Part shown: in pieces, positions 46,080 to 56,495 of the stretch | Position numbering within the stretch: position 1 is the first letter of the stretch | How the letters are laid out: each line of letters opens with the position of its first letter | Origin: Meandrina meandrites | Lineage: Eukaryota > Cnidaria > Anthozoa > Scleractinia > Meandrinidae | Assembly: GCA_963693305.1 (NCBI GenBank) | Contig: OY855903.1 | Span: 51,235,150 to 51,299,149 of the forward strand | Length of the DNA: 64,000 nt | Reading direction: 5' to 3' | Program-made: the position numbers and the translations under genes | The notes under the pieces: generated by a model | Databases searched by the model: none | Told to the model about the DNA's origin: nothing | Seen by the model: only the letters and a program-made list of their open reading frames with translations

Positions 46080-48120
46080 ATAGTTAATAGATTCACTCAT
46101 TAAGAATCATTGGGCGTTTTCTTGTTTTCTTGTCAGACTGAAATTTGAGACCGGCTCTTAAGAGACGGTCTCTGTAATTTCGGTCTGGTCGATCTGGCTG
46201 TAAAAATAGATTTCGCTTATTTCTTGTGTGTTGCAAGACTTTCATGTACTTATATTAAAACCACAATGCGCTTGACCAGATCATTTTTTTTTTCGAGTTT
46301 TAAGGATTTTCGGTTCACCCCAACGAGCGCCCGTAACCACCAATGTCAGGGATTAAATTTACCAAAACTTTCAAGATGAATTAAACAAAAATGAATACCT
46401 TCTGTACCAAAAAAACACCACATTTCTCACACCGATCTTCATAAACATTGAGTTCGAATCAAGCCAGCAGCAAGATATTAATGACACTCCTATCACACAC
46501 CTTGACGAAACACGCGAAAACGGATCAGATTCAACTTTATTTTTGAAAAAGTGAGACGGTCTATTTGAATCAAACCAACGCAGCCAAAAAGTTGATACAT
46601 GAGACAATGTCACTACAGAACGAAACCTTGTGGTCTCCTGTTATTGAAATATTTATAGCTGCGCAAACTTGCCAAATTTCGACGATCTTCATGTTTGCCG
46701 CCATTTTGAGGTACTCGTCAGGACGAAGCGTTTCATCAACTTGCCTCACAGATGTATCTAAAACCATCAGAAATAACGAAAAAGTCAATATAAATGTATT
46801 ACAGTTCAAATGAAAGAGTTAAAATCGTGTTTACAAACGGAAACTCGACCTACATTTCAACCATTTCTGGAGATCTAAGATAGGTCATCATTGTTCGAAT
46901 TTCACTCGATGATTCCACAAGAAATTACAATATTTGACACCCAAACTTTTACCTGATGTAGCATATGAATCAGGTTAAGGTGGTAACGTCGTCCTTCCCC
47001 TTCCTTGCTGGCACACAGCGAAGATTTTCCATTGCAAAACGTTAAACGTCGAACAACAACCGAAGAACCGGCTTCACGGTCACTACTTCATGTATGAGGC
47101 TCGAATGAGGCACTGTACGGTACAATACGATACCCCATACATAAAGTATGTACCAATAGATAAACATGGCCGGTTCGTTTGCTTCTTCACCGATGTTCGA
47201 CGTTTTGTCGTAAAAACAACTTCGCTGTACGCACGAAAGAAAGGGAAATTACGAGGTAACTACCCTTACCTGATTCAAACGCTACATCGAGTCGAAGTTT
47301 GCGTGTCAGATACTGTTATGTCTTATTGAATCATCGAATGATATTCGAACAACGATGACCTATCTTTCATCCCCAGAAATGATTGAAATTTAAGTCTAGT
47401 TTCCGTTTTTAAACACGATTTTAAGTTTTTCATTCGAACTGTAATGCCTTTATATTAACTTTTTCTTTATTTTTGATGGTTTTAGATACGCCTGCGAGGC
47501 AAGTTGATGAAACGCTTCGTCCTGACGAGTACCTCAAAATGGCAGCAAACAGGAAGATCGTCGAAATTTGGCAAGTTTGCACAGCTATAAATGTTTCAAT
47601 AAGACGATACCGCAAGGTTTCTTTCTGTACTGACATTGTCTTTTGTGTCTACTTTTCGGCTGCGTTGGTTTGACTCAAATGGACCATCTCACTTTTTCAA
47701 AAATAAAGTTTGAATCTGATCCGTTTTCGCATGTTTCATCAAGGTGTGTGATAGGAGTGTCGTTAATGTCTTGTTGCTGGCTTTATTCGAACTCAATGTT
47801 CATGAAAGTCGGTGTGATAAATCAAAGAGACAACTGGCTGTGGTGTTTGTTTGGTACAGAAGTTATTCGTTTTTGCTTAATTTATCTTGAAAGTTGTGGT
47901 AAATTTAAGCCCTGACATTGGTCGTTAGGGCGCTCGTTGGAGTTAACCGAAAATCCTTAAAAACTCGAAAAAAATAAATGATCTGGTCAAGCGGATTGTG
48001 GTTTTAGTATAAGTACATGAAAGTCTTGCAACACACAAGAAATAAGCGAAATCTAATTTTCAAGCCAGATCGACCAGACCGAAATTACAGAGACCGTCTC
48101 TTAATTATGAAATTACGAGA
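46080..48120. repeat. Imperfect inverted repeat, copy B
   Basis: Copy of the structure at 2,395-4,440, with the same exon-like stretches (DETLRPDEYLKMAAN) on opposite strands in the two arms, and the same spacer frame at 47,090-47,329. Confidence 0.75.
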
Positions 48121-48310
48121 AACTTATTTCCATATATTAATGGCAGAATTTCGAAAGTCATTTACTTCTCACTTAATGTTGAAGCAGCTGCCGCAAAACA
48201 TGTTCCTTCGAATTTAAAACTTAATAGACAAAAAGAAAGGTTGAAACATTTAGAATTGACAAGTCGTCCAGAAACGATTTATAAAAATTATAACAGTTTC
48301 TATGGCAACA

Positions 48311-48367
48311 TGGAGAATCCGGGTATCGATCCCGCTAGCGGGCGCTCTACAATTTGAGCTAATCCCC
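48311..48367 (-). pseudogene. tRNA-Ala pseudogene with anticodon-arm deletion
   Basis: Same 57-nt remnant as 4,634, with the CCCGCTAGCGGG join. Confidence 0.85.
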
Positions 48368-48665
48368 CGAGACATTCGTTTATACACCTTATCACATATG
48401 GGGCAAAATTTCTGAACGCTGATTGTGATCACGAGGGCACTTTTTGGTAATCAAGAGGGCATGATTACTTGATCCTGATTGGCTGAGCGCGCGTCGTCTG
48501 CACTGAGTTGGTTTCCCGCTTGAGATGAGTTTGAAAAAAGTTCAGAACAGTGTTCAGAACACGATGCTTTCGAGTTTGATATAATTGCGGTTATTTCATC
48601 AAATATGAAAGAAAATCGGCAGGCAGAAATGAGTGGTGCCTTGGTGGAATAGAAGCTTTAAGTCT

Positions 48666-48736
48666 GGCCTGTTGGTCTAGTGGTATGATTCTCGCTTCGG
48701 GTGCGAGAGGTCCGGCTTCAATTCCCGGACAGGCTC
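48666..48736 (+). pseudogene. tRNA-Pro(CGG), degenerate T arm
   Basis: Same as 4,989: loop TTCGGGT, T stem missing a base. The shared damage shows it predates the A/B duplication. Confidence 0.8.
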
Positions 48737-49489
48737 CATTAATACTATTTGAGTTCACGACCATATAATGTAAGGTTTCTAGGGTACCAAATGTTAAGTA
48801 GAGTTTTCTTTTGTTCAAAATTTTTTTGATGAGAAACATCTTCATTGTACGAAAAATGAATTCCAAGTGCGCAGACTGGTTCAGAAGGCCATGCAATGTC
48901 AAAATGCTTTGCCTTTTTATTCCGATTCGCACCTAACCACATTCCTTCAGATTTTTTGCTTCTGTTTATTTCGAGTCCAGAACACCTCTGGAATGCATAC
49001 AGCAACTTGAGCAGATTTTCAATGAGAGCGTTTTGTTAGTGAATAAGAATTTGTGGATGGTTTAAGTCTTTTTTTTAAAACAAATTTTATTCTTTTTATT
49101 AAAATAACTCATATCTGGAGACTCCTCGGTTCCGCCATAGAGGTCTATTGAAACTGGCCCGACAAAAAAAATGACTAGTATTCTTATGCATAATTTCTTT
49201 TCATTTTTGAACTCCGAATGTGTATTTTTATAAGGAATGGAACGAAAAACAATCTGTTACATCGAGCCAATAAATTAAAGGCCATGTTGGATTTCTCCAC
49301 GTGGTTAGGCAAACAAAAGGCGAAACTAGGTAATTCTTAGTGACAGATCTTTCTTAAAATTAGCTTGTTCTCTTTTTAAGGAAAAAACTCTTTCGTAGAG
49401 TAGGTACTTGAAATTTATTCCAGTGACATACATGGACATTTTCCAAGTAAGTTTATTTTCACAAGTTGCAATAGACAACAGTCGTGTCT

Positions 49490-49562
49490 GGGGCATTAGC
49501 TCAAATAGTAGAGCACCCGCTTAGCATGCGGGAAGTAACAGGATAAATATCCGGATTCTCCG
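49490..49562 (+). pseudogene. tRNA-Ala(AGC), degenerate
   Basis: Same decayed form as 5,813, with a TAAATA T loop and discriminator G. Confidence 0.8.
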
Positions 49563-49876
49563 TGTCGATTTTATAACTTTAGCAGCTCAACAAGTATTTT
49601 TTTTATATGTACAATAACAATATTTTGTTAAATTTATTTTTCATAAGATTATCAAAACGGGTTTGTCTTGCTTTTTTCCTTTCATGCCTGTTGTAGACAG
49701 AACTAGTTTTTTCAGAAAAGAAAAGAAAAAAATGGAAAAGGAGTATTGTAGTCTAAAAGGCTATTGCGACTTTTTGTATAAAAATTAAATGGACAGTTTT
49801 ACCAGAAATATATTACTGCTTCATCTCTTGATGGCGGTATAACTTTGTGGAAATCATTTGGAAATAGGGTTTAACA

Positions 49877-49948
49877 GAGCCTGTCCGGGAGTCGAACCCG
49901 GGACCTCTCGCACCCTAAGCGAGAATCATGCCACTAGACCAACAGGCC
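49877..49948 (-). tRNA. tRNA-Pro-AGG: tRNA-Pro(AGG)
   Basis: 72 nt, loop TTAGGGT. C72 has become T, leaving a G-U pair at 1-72; otherwise matches 6,200. Confidence 0.92.
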
Positions 49949-50172
49949 AAGCTTGAACAAATAGTTTATTGATAAAGGCGTTAATTTGCTACTCCTATGA
50001 TTCGCTGGTAGTGTGACACCTGTTCTGTGTCGTGCTATCCAGAGCTGACTGCCTCTTCCGTCATACAGTTCTAACAGAAAATAAATTTCCTAGCCGAGTT
50101 TCATCAACATAATGAAATGTGATGAACTCTCAACCCCTTATCACATAAAAAATTGCTCAAAGATATTAACAA

Positions 50173-50246
<74 letters not shown>
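50173..50246 (+). tRNA. tRNA-Asn-GTT: tRNA-Asn(GTT)
   Basis: 74-nt intact cloverleaf identical to 6,496. Confidence 0.96.
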
Positions 50247-50752
50247 TTTCGTTTTGCTTTAGTCAATAGAAAAATCATTCCAATAGTTATTTAAGAAAAA
50301 CTCGAGCTCCTTTTCGAAAATTCAATGCCATTCTCCACTCCTTTCCTTTTTGTGTTACTTCTGAGTTCTTTTACGGTCGCTGATTAGATAATTTTAGGTG
50401 TGAATTAAAAAAGGGGGAAAGCAGGTCTTGACAGAAAAGTAGCGCCTAGAAATATTAAGGAATGTTTACTGAAGACGAGTCATGAGGCCAACGCATTGCC
50501 AAATTTCAAGATGGAAGTTGCAAATACTCATTCGTAGTATAGTGAAAAGTGATAGGAGTCTTCGTGGCGCTATCGTAACTAGATATTGAAAAAACATACT
50601 GTTGTTGCTTAGGGGATATCATTCAGAGAATTAATCGTTTGATTAACTTTGTTTTAACAACAGCAACAAAAAAAGACTTAAACGATCCTCAAACTCTTAT
50701 TCACTAACAAAACGCTCTCATAGAAAATATAGAAAAGTAAAATTTCGAATCG

Positions 50753-50825
50753 TGGTCCGTGTGAGGCTTGAACTCACGACCTTGGCGTTATCAGCACCAC
50801 GCTCTGCCGACTGAGCTAACGGACC
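50753..50825 (-). tRNA. tRNA-Ile-GAT: tRNA-Ile(GAT)
   Basis: 73-nt intact cloverleaf: GGTCCGT/ACGGACC, loop CTGATAA, T arm GTGAG-TTCAAGC-CTCAC. Intact version of 7,076. Confidence 0.95.
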
Positions 50826-50993
50826 AGACGCTGATAGGCAAGTCGTGAGAATATTTATATCAGATGCGAACTCCAAGAAGGCTTTGCATTTTGTTTACAA
50901 TCCTTCAGGGAGATAGCGCGTGGTTAATCAAATACATATTAGCAGGCGTATGTTCAGATGTTTTAATTCGTAAAGTAAAAAAAAATACCGTAG

Positions 50994-51064
50994 CGGGTAA
51001 TAAGGTATTGATCCCGGTCGTATTTGTGCAAAGCAAGTGCTCTACTATCTGATCAATCTTCCTC
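50994..51064 (-). pseudogene. tRNA-Ala(TGC)-like relic
   Basis: Copy of the relic at 7,317, one base different in the T region (GATCAATACC here). Confidence 0.6.
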
Positions 51065-51406
51065 TTCATTGCTGGCAAAGAGAGCAAACGACCTCAATCC
51101 TTTGTTTCAGCAAAAAGGCGCATGCTCTACACAGTGGCTGCACTGCAAAGTTTTTTCCCGTAAACTCGTACCTAGAGTCCTCGTTCCTTACTGCGCAAGC
51201 TTGACGGAACAAGCAACTCTCGAAAGTTCCGTTTTGATTGGTTTTAAACAGTAGTATGACAAACACTCGCCATCAAACCGCAAGTGTTGACACGCTCGTA
51301 TTTCCTTGGGGTGACGTATTCGTCGCCCACAAGGCAGAGTATTCCCTTGGCAGTTTACGAGAATTGACTGATCAATCCACGGAGTGAAATTAAGCCCACT
51401 ACAGTA

Positions 51407-51835
51407 CAGTAATAGCCCGCGTATAAGAACCTGAATTTTTCAATTTAGCCTAAATAGGTTCTTATATAAATGGTACTTAAAGCAAATTTAGGCTACCAAG
51501 GTTCTTAGAATAGGTTCTTATATTTTCATATGAATTTCATCTGAATATACTAGAGTAGTAGAGTACAGTACTTGCAAATACTTGGGGAATTATTTGAATG
51601 GCAAACACAATAGACATACAACATGGTACTAAAAAGCTTGAAAGAAAAAAAAAGTTTTCTCAAGTTACTTTTAAATAGATGATGATTTTAATTCAGCAGT
51701 TTCTACCTATACACTTTTACAGCAACCCACTGATAAGAACCTAACTTAAAATTTTAGCCTGAATAGGTTGTTATGTGGAGGGGGTTTAAAATGAAAATTT
51801 TAGCCTAACAGGTTCTTATACGCAGGCTATTACTG
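51407..51835. mobile_element. MITE with TA target duplication, copy 4
   Basis: 429-bp copy of the element at 7,730 in the B block; TA on both sides. Confidence 0.85.
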
Positions 51836-52027
51836 TACTTCTATTTGTAAAATGATCGTACTACCCAGCATGCGTACCTGGCGGAATACGCAATCGTGTG
51901 ATATTTTTAGCGGCCGCATGCTTTTGTCTTGGCCGCTAAGTCGCGAGGGGATTGGTGTGAAGTCGAGTAAGCTGGCGGGATTCGCGAGCGAGTGATATTT
52001 TAGCGGCGTGGTATAAGCTTGAACACG

Positions 52028-52100
52028 GGGGAATTAGCTCAAATGGTAGAGCGCCCGCTTTGCATGCGGGAAGTACCGGGATCGATACCCGGATTCTTTT
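52028..52100 (+). tRNA. tRNA-Ala-TGC: tRNA-Ala(TGC), altered 3' end
   Basis: Same as 8,351: loop TTTGCAT and the ATTCTTT acceptor strand with two G-U pairs. Confidence 0.8.
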
Positions 52101-52640
52101 GTAATCAAACCAGTAAATATACAGGACAGAGATACTGTTCTCATAAAATATCTTTATCGCCGGCACTCCAACTAAATGATTCTTTTTCCTTATTTTGGTC
52201 TTTTCCCGCTTTTCCCTGCTTTTTAGAACCCGTCAAGCGACGTTATCGTCTTTGCAGGACATTGAAAAACGAAAAAAATGTCTAAACATTAATATTTTAT
52301 GAATGATTATATACAAATATATATATATGCCACAATGAAAGTGCCTGAGAGAGTTTTCATTGCAATTTATAAGCGGATGGTTAGAAGTTCTCAACATGGC
52401 GGCTTTACTTTCTCCTAAGAAATGGAAACTCTGGTGATGAAAATTTACAAGGGGTTTTCATAATGTTCGTTGTTGCCATGCTAAGATTTTATCGAAAATA
52501 AACTGACAAATGACGTGATGGGATGGGTATAGGATGTTTAATTTTGCCTTGTATGCATCGTAAAATTGTGCTTCTTGTCGCGCTGTTTGTGCTTGTTGTA
52601 GGGTTCTGATTTTTCGCTGCACATTAAAAAAGGAGAATAA

Positions 52641-52713
52641 TGGAGAATCCGGGTGTCGATCCCGATACCTCCCGCATGCTAAGCGGGCGCTCTACCGTTT
52701 GGGCTAATTCCCC
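52641..52713 (-). tRNA. tRNA-Ala-AGC: tRNA-Ala(AGC)
   Basis: 73 nt, loop TTAGCAT, acceptor GGGGAAT/ATTCTCC intact. The D stem has GCCC facing GAGC with one mismatch, and the T stem ends in a U-G pair. Confidence 0.87.
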
Positions 52714-53274
52714 AGCTCACGACTTCTAACTTTTAATTAAACATTACCTTAAGGGGCCTAACGCACCTGCCTTTCCCCTTTTTAAAATTATATACTATTA
52801 ATTGCCGCCAAAAATTGTAACAGTGGCACGAAAAACGCGTTCATACCTTTCTTTCTTTCTTTACTTATCATAAGCGCGTAGTTCTCTTAGCACAACCTGA
52901 TGAAAGGGAGTACAGTGTGCTGCTAATAACCAAGAGTTCATGTCCAGGCGCTTCCTTTACTTTTGTAAGAAATAAACTTCGATTCTATAACAGGTACCTA
53001 CAACAGGTACCTATCTGACGGTGCACTATTTACTAGTACTCAACAAGTGTCAAACTACCTACTGCTGCTACTACTGTTGTAGTTGGAGCAGGAATCGCTA
53101 GAAACATTTAAGTCCTGTTAATAATCAAGAGAAGTCAGACAGTTCACACTGAGCAAAATTATTTGCTGGCAAATCTTGCAGCCGCCGACATCAGGAGTTT
53201 GCTGTTTTACCGTTTTCCTCTCATCCCACTAATGAGGAGGGTACTTCAATGCAGATGGAGTTGTTGGAACCAGG

Positions 53275-53373
53275 TGTAGAACCGCCAACCACGCTACATG
53301 CCAAAATCACACTTTTTTGAATACATTATATATATCATCGGCTCATCCATAATCAATGAGCCTCGACACTACA
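53275..53373 (-). repeat. 3' LTR, 99 bp
   Basis: By eye identical to the LTR at 57,818-57,916. Unusually short for a gypsy LTR. Contains an AT-rich TATATATATC stretch. Confidence 0.95.
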
Positions 53374-53388
53374 TTCTCTCCTTTTCTT
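53374..53388 (-). promoter_or_regulatory. Polypurine tract
   Basis: Minus strand reads AAGAAAAGGAGAGAA immediately before the 3' LTR, the expected plus-strand DNA primer site. Confidence 0.85.
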
Positions 53389-53492
53389 AAGCAAAAACCT
53401 AAACAAAGACATGCTTTGAACGTCTAAAACACAGTCTCTAAGTTCTGACACTTTAAGTCACTCGGCAAAGTCTTTTGGTCTTTCAGACACTC

Positions 53493-56400
53493 TTAGTTCA
53501 AAACATAGTCTTGAAAACGCGCAGGCTTCCTGACTACTCTTGAAGACTTCCGAATACTCCTCTGATCTGTCGACGACGACACACGACCTTCCGGCTGTAT
53601 CATTTCATTTCCCGACACACTCTCGGGTACTGCTTGGGTACTGCTTCCAGACACACTCTCGGGTACTGCTTGGACTGGACTTGACGACTCGACTAGATTC
53701 CTTCCAGACAGTTCTGAGGTCGGTAGTACATCTCTAACACTATCACCTGGATCATTGTACCTCTTCACAAAAGCCGTGTTACGTTTAAATTCCACACCAG
53801 CTTCGTTTCTGACTGTAATCTCGCTTCCCGTTTTCTCAACGACTTTGAAAGGACTCGAACGGAAGTTGGTTGAGAACTTATTTGACTTTTCTGCTTTCAG
53901 CAAAACTGCATCTCCAACACGAATAGACTTAGGCGTGGCACCCCTTTTTGCATCTGCATAAACTTTGCCTTTCAACTTGTTCGACCAATCACGGTCACGA
54001 ACCTCCTCCCTTGGTACCTGGACAGTCTCTCTCCTCAACTCCGGCAACTTTGACCTCATCTCCCGACCGAACATAAGGTAATATGGCGTGGCGCCTGTGG
54101 TTGTCTGTGGAGTGGACCTGTACGCTGCTAACCAGGTAACCAACTCGGTTCGCCAATTCTTTCCTTCCAAATTTGCAATCTGAAGACACTTGAGCAAGGA
54201 ACGATTCTGGCGTTCGACCTCGCCGTTAGCTTGAGGCCACAGAGGCGTCGTCCTTCGGTGTTCAACACCATGGGCTTGCAGGAACGATTCAAATTCCTCG
54301 GAAACGAACTGGGGACCATGATCTGTTCTCAAAGAGAACGGTACACCAAATCTGGCAAACATAGGAGAGATTGCTTCAATAATCTTTGTACTTGTAGTAG
54401 ACTTCAAAATGGCAACCTCCACAAATCTGCTGAAATAATCGACCACCACCAGGATGCTCTCTCCTGTGGGCAGGGGTCCCAACAGGTCTGCACTGCAATC
54501 TTGCCAAGGAGCATTTGGAGGCAAAACACGAGACATAGGATCAGGTGGGTCGCAACCTGAAGTAACTTGACAACCATGGCAAACCTTGCACACTTTCTCA
54601 ACATCCTTGTCCATCCCCGGCCACCAGACCTTACTGCGAAGCCGATACTTTGTCTTTACGATACCCTGATGCCCCTCGTGTGCTAGTTTTAGCACCTTGT
54701 CTCGCAAAACTCTGGGAACCACTATCCTTGTGCCACGAAGTAAAAGCTCGCCATAGGTGCACAGTTCGTCCTTGACGTGGGCATACGAAGCAAGTGTACA
54801 CCGTTCCCAGTTCCCAGACCTCACACAGTTTTTCACTAGGCACAGTTCCTCATCATTATAAGATGCCTCTTCAATTTCGTTCGGTGTTAACGCTACAGGC
54901 ACACAGTTCTCCACGACGGCCCTGACAAAGTCATACTCCTCTCCATGATCCACCTGCTCTACAGAGTTTAAGCGGGAAAGGGCATCAGCGATGTTCGTCT
55001 TGCCAGGTCGGTACACCACGTTAAAATTGAAGCCTTGTAGCCGCAAAACCCATCTCTCAATTCGGGCGCAGGGCTTTGACGTGCGCGAATAGATGCGTTC
55101 CAAGGGCTTGTGATCCGTTTCAAGCTCAAAACTTAGCCCAGCTACGTACATGTTAAAACGCTCGCACGCCCAGACCAGAGCCAATGCCTCTTTCTCTGTC
55201 TGACTGTAGCGTCTCTCCACGTCAGTCAAGCTTCTCGACGCATACGAGACAACTCTCCACGTCTCTCCATGCTGCTGGGTTAGAACGGCTCCTAAACCCA
55301 CGGGTGACGCGTCTGCAACAATTCTGGTCCTACAATCGGTTCTGAAGTAGGCCAGTGTCTCTGATCGAGAGATTAGACGCTTCAGCTCCTGGAAAGCCAT
55401 TTGCTGCTCCTCACCCCAATTAAAGGCTACGCCCTGTCTAGTCAACTCTTGAATAGGCTTGGCAACGGATGCTACATCTGGCATGAACTTCGCTGAGTAC
55501 TGGACCAAACCCATGAAAGACCGTACTTCAGTTGCGTCTTTAGGAGGCCGTGCATCTCTAATGGCAGCAACTTTCTCTTCACTTGGGTTTATGCCATCGC
55601 TGGTCAGTTCATGACCAAAGAACGTGAGCTTTGACAATCGAAACTGGCACTTCTCTCTATTCACCGTCAACCCCACTTCACTCAGTCTATCCAACACTGC
55701 AAAAAGACAACGGTCATGTTCGACTACATCCTTGCCATGAATAATGAGATCATCCGCAATGTTCGCAACTCCGGCGCAACCTTTCAACACATCTCTGACA
55801 ATTTGCTGATATTTCTCCGGCGCCGAGGTCACACCAAACATTAGCCGCTTATAACGATACAGACCTCTATGCGTGGCAAAGGTTGTGATGTGTCGACTTT
55901 CCTCGCAGAGTAAAATCTGATGGAAACCCCACTTGAGGTCAATTTTGCTGAACACGGTGCTGCCGTTCATGTCATGCAAAAGTTCTTCCACGGTAGGAAT
56001 TGGGTGTCTTTCACGAATGATTGCTTCGTTCGCACGACGCATGTCCACACACACCCTTACGTCTCCATCGCCCTTGGGAACAACCACCAAAGGAGAAATC
56101 CATCCTGAAGGACCCTCTGGTACTTCTTCAATAATGTCAAGCTCCAGCAGCTCGTCGAGCTTTTTGTCAACCTTCTCACGCAAGCCAAACGGTATTCTGC
56201 GTACATGTTGGGCCACAGGCTTCACAGACTCATCAATATGGAGTTTAAGCTCGTAATCTCTTAAAAGACCAACACCAGTAAACAAGCCCTTGTATCTCTC
56301 TTGGATATCACTCTCCAGTTGTCCACTAGTAACACTGTTCGCTTGTGAGGGTCCAACGCGCAAAAGACTTAGTACCTCAGCAGTTTCACGACCCAGTAGC

Positions 56401-56495
56401 GTTCGACCATTTCCCTTGACGACCACGAAGTCAGCCCCGCAACGAACGTTACTTCCAGCCAACATCACATCTGCGGTAAAAGTTCCAAGAGTTGG
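53493..56495 (-). CDS. pol: Gypsy pol: protease C-part, RT, RNase H, integrase
   Basis: The frame is open from just after a TGA at 56,496-56,498; residues are numbered from 56,468 (991 aa). Protease C-terminal part LLGRETA at 24-30. RT about 95-280, with IDLKWGFHQI and a catalytic IADD (239-240) in place of the usual YxDD. RNase H about 380-500, with D386 (VADAS), E426, D452 and D495. Integrase: HEGH (597-600) with CKVC (627-630), then D661, D716 and E752, spaced as D,D(35)E. A C-terminal SSPFKVV module lies at 871-877, followed by a Ser-rich tail with a PESVSG repeat. It shares the frame with gag. The function is reverse transcription and integration of the element. No stop is seen within pol itself. 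Confidence 0.95.
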   Translation of the reverse strand, partial: PTLGTFTADVMLAGSNVRCGADFVVVKGNGRTLLGRETAEVLSLLRVGPSQANSVTSGQLESDIQERYKGLFTGVGLLRDYELKLHIDESVKPVAQHVRRIPFGLREKVDKKLDELLELDIIEEVPEGPSGWISPLVVVPKGDGDVRVCVDMRRANEAIIRERHPIPTVEELLHDMNGSTVFSKIDLKWGFHQILLCEESRHITTFATHRGLYRYKRLMFGVTSAPEKYQQIVRDVLKGCAGVANIADDLIIHGKDVVEHDRCLFAVLDRLSEVGLTVNREKCQFRLSKLTFFGHELTSDGINPSEEKVAAIRDARPPKDATEVRSFMGLVQYSAKFMPDVASVAKPIQELTRQGVAFNWGEEQQMAFQELKRLISRSETLAYFRTDCRTRIVADASPVGLGAVLTQQHGETWRVVSYASRSLTDVERRYSQTEKEALALVWACERFNMYVAGLSFELETDHKPLERIYSRTSKPCARIERWVLRLQGFNFNVVYRPGKTNIADALSRLNSVEQVDHGEEYDFVRAVVENCVPVALTPNEIEEASYNDEELCLVKNCVRSGNWERCTLASYAHVKDELCTYGELLLRGTRIVVPRVLRDKVLKLAHEGHQGIVKTKYRLRSKVWWPGMDKDVEKVCKVCHGCQVTSGCDPPDPMSRVLPPNAPWQDCSADLLGPLPTGESILVVVDYFSRFVEVAILKSTTSTKIIEAISPMFARFGVPFSLRTDHGPQFVSEEFESFLQAHGVEHRRTTPLWPQANGEVERQNRSLLKCLQIANLEGKNWRTELVTWLAAYRSTPQTTTGATPYYLMFGREMRSKLPELRRETVQVPREEVRDRDWSNKLKGKVYADAKRGATPKSIRVGDAVLLKAEKSNKFSTNFRSSPFKVVEKTGSEITVRNEAGVEFKRNTAFVKRYNDPGDSVRDVLPTSELSGRNLVESSSPVQAVPESVSGSSTQAVPESVSGNEMIQPEGRVSSSTDQRSIRKSSRVVRKPARFQDYVLN

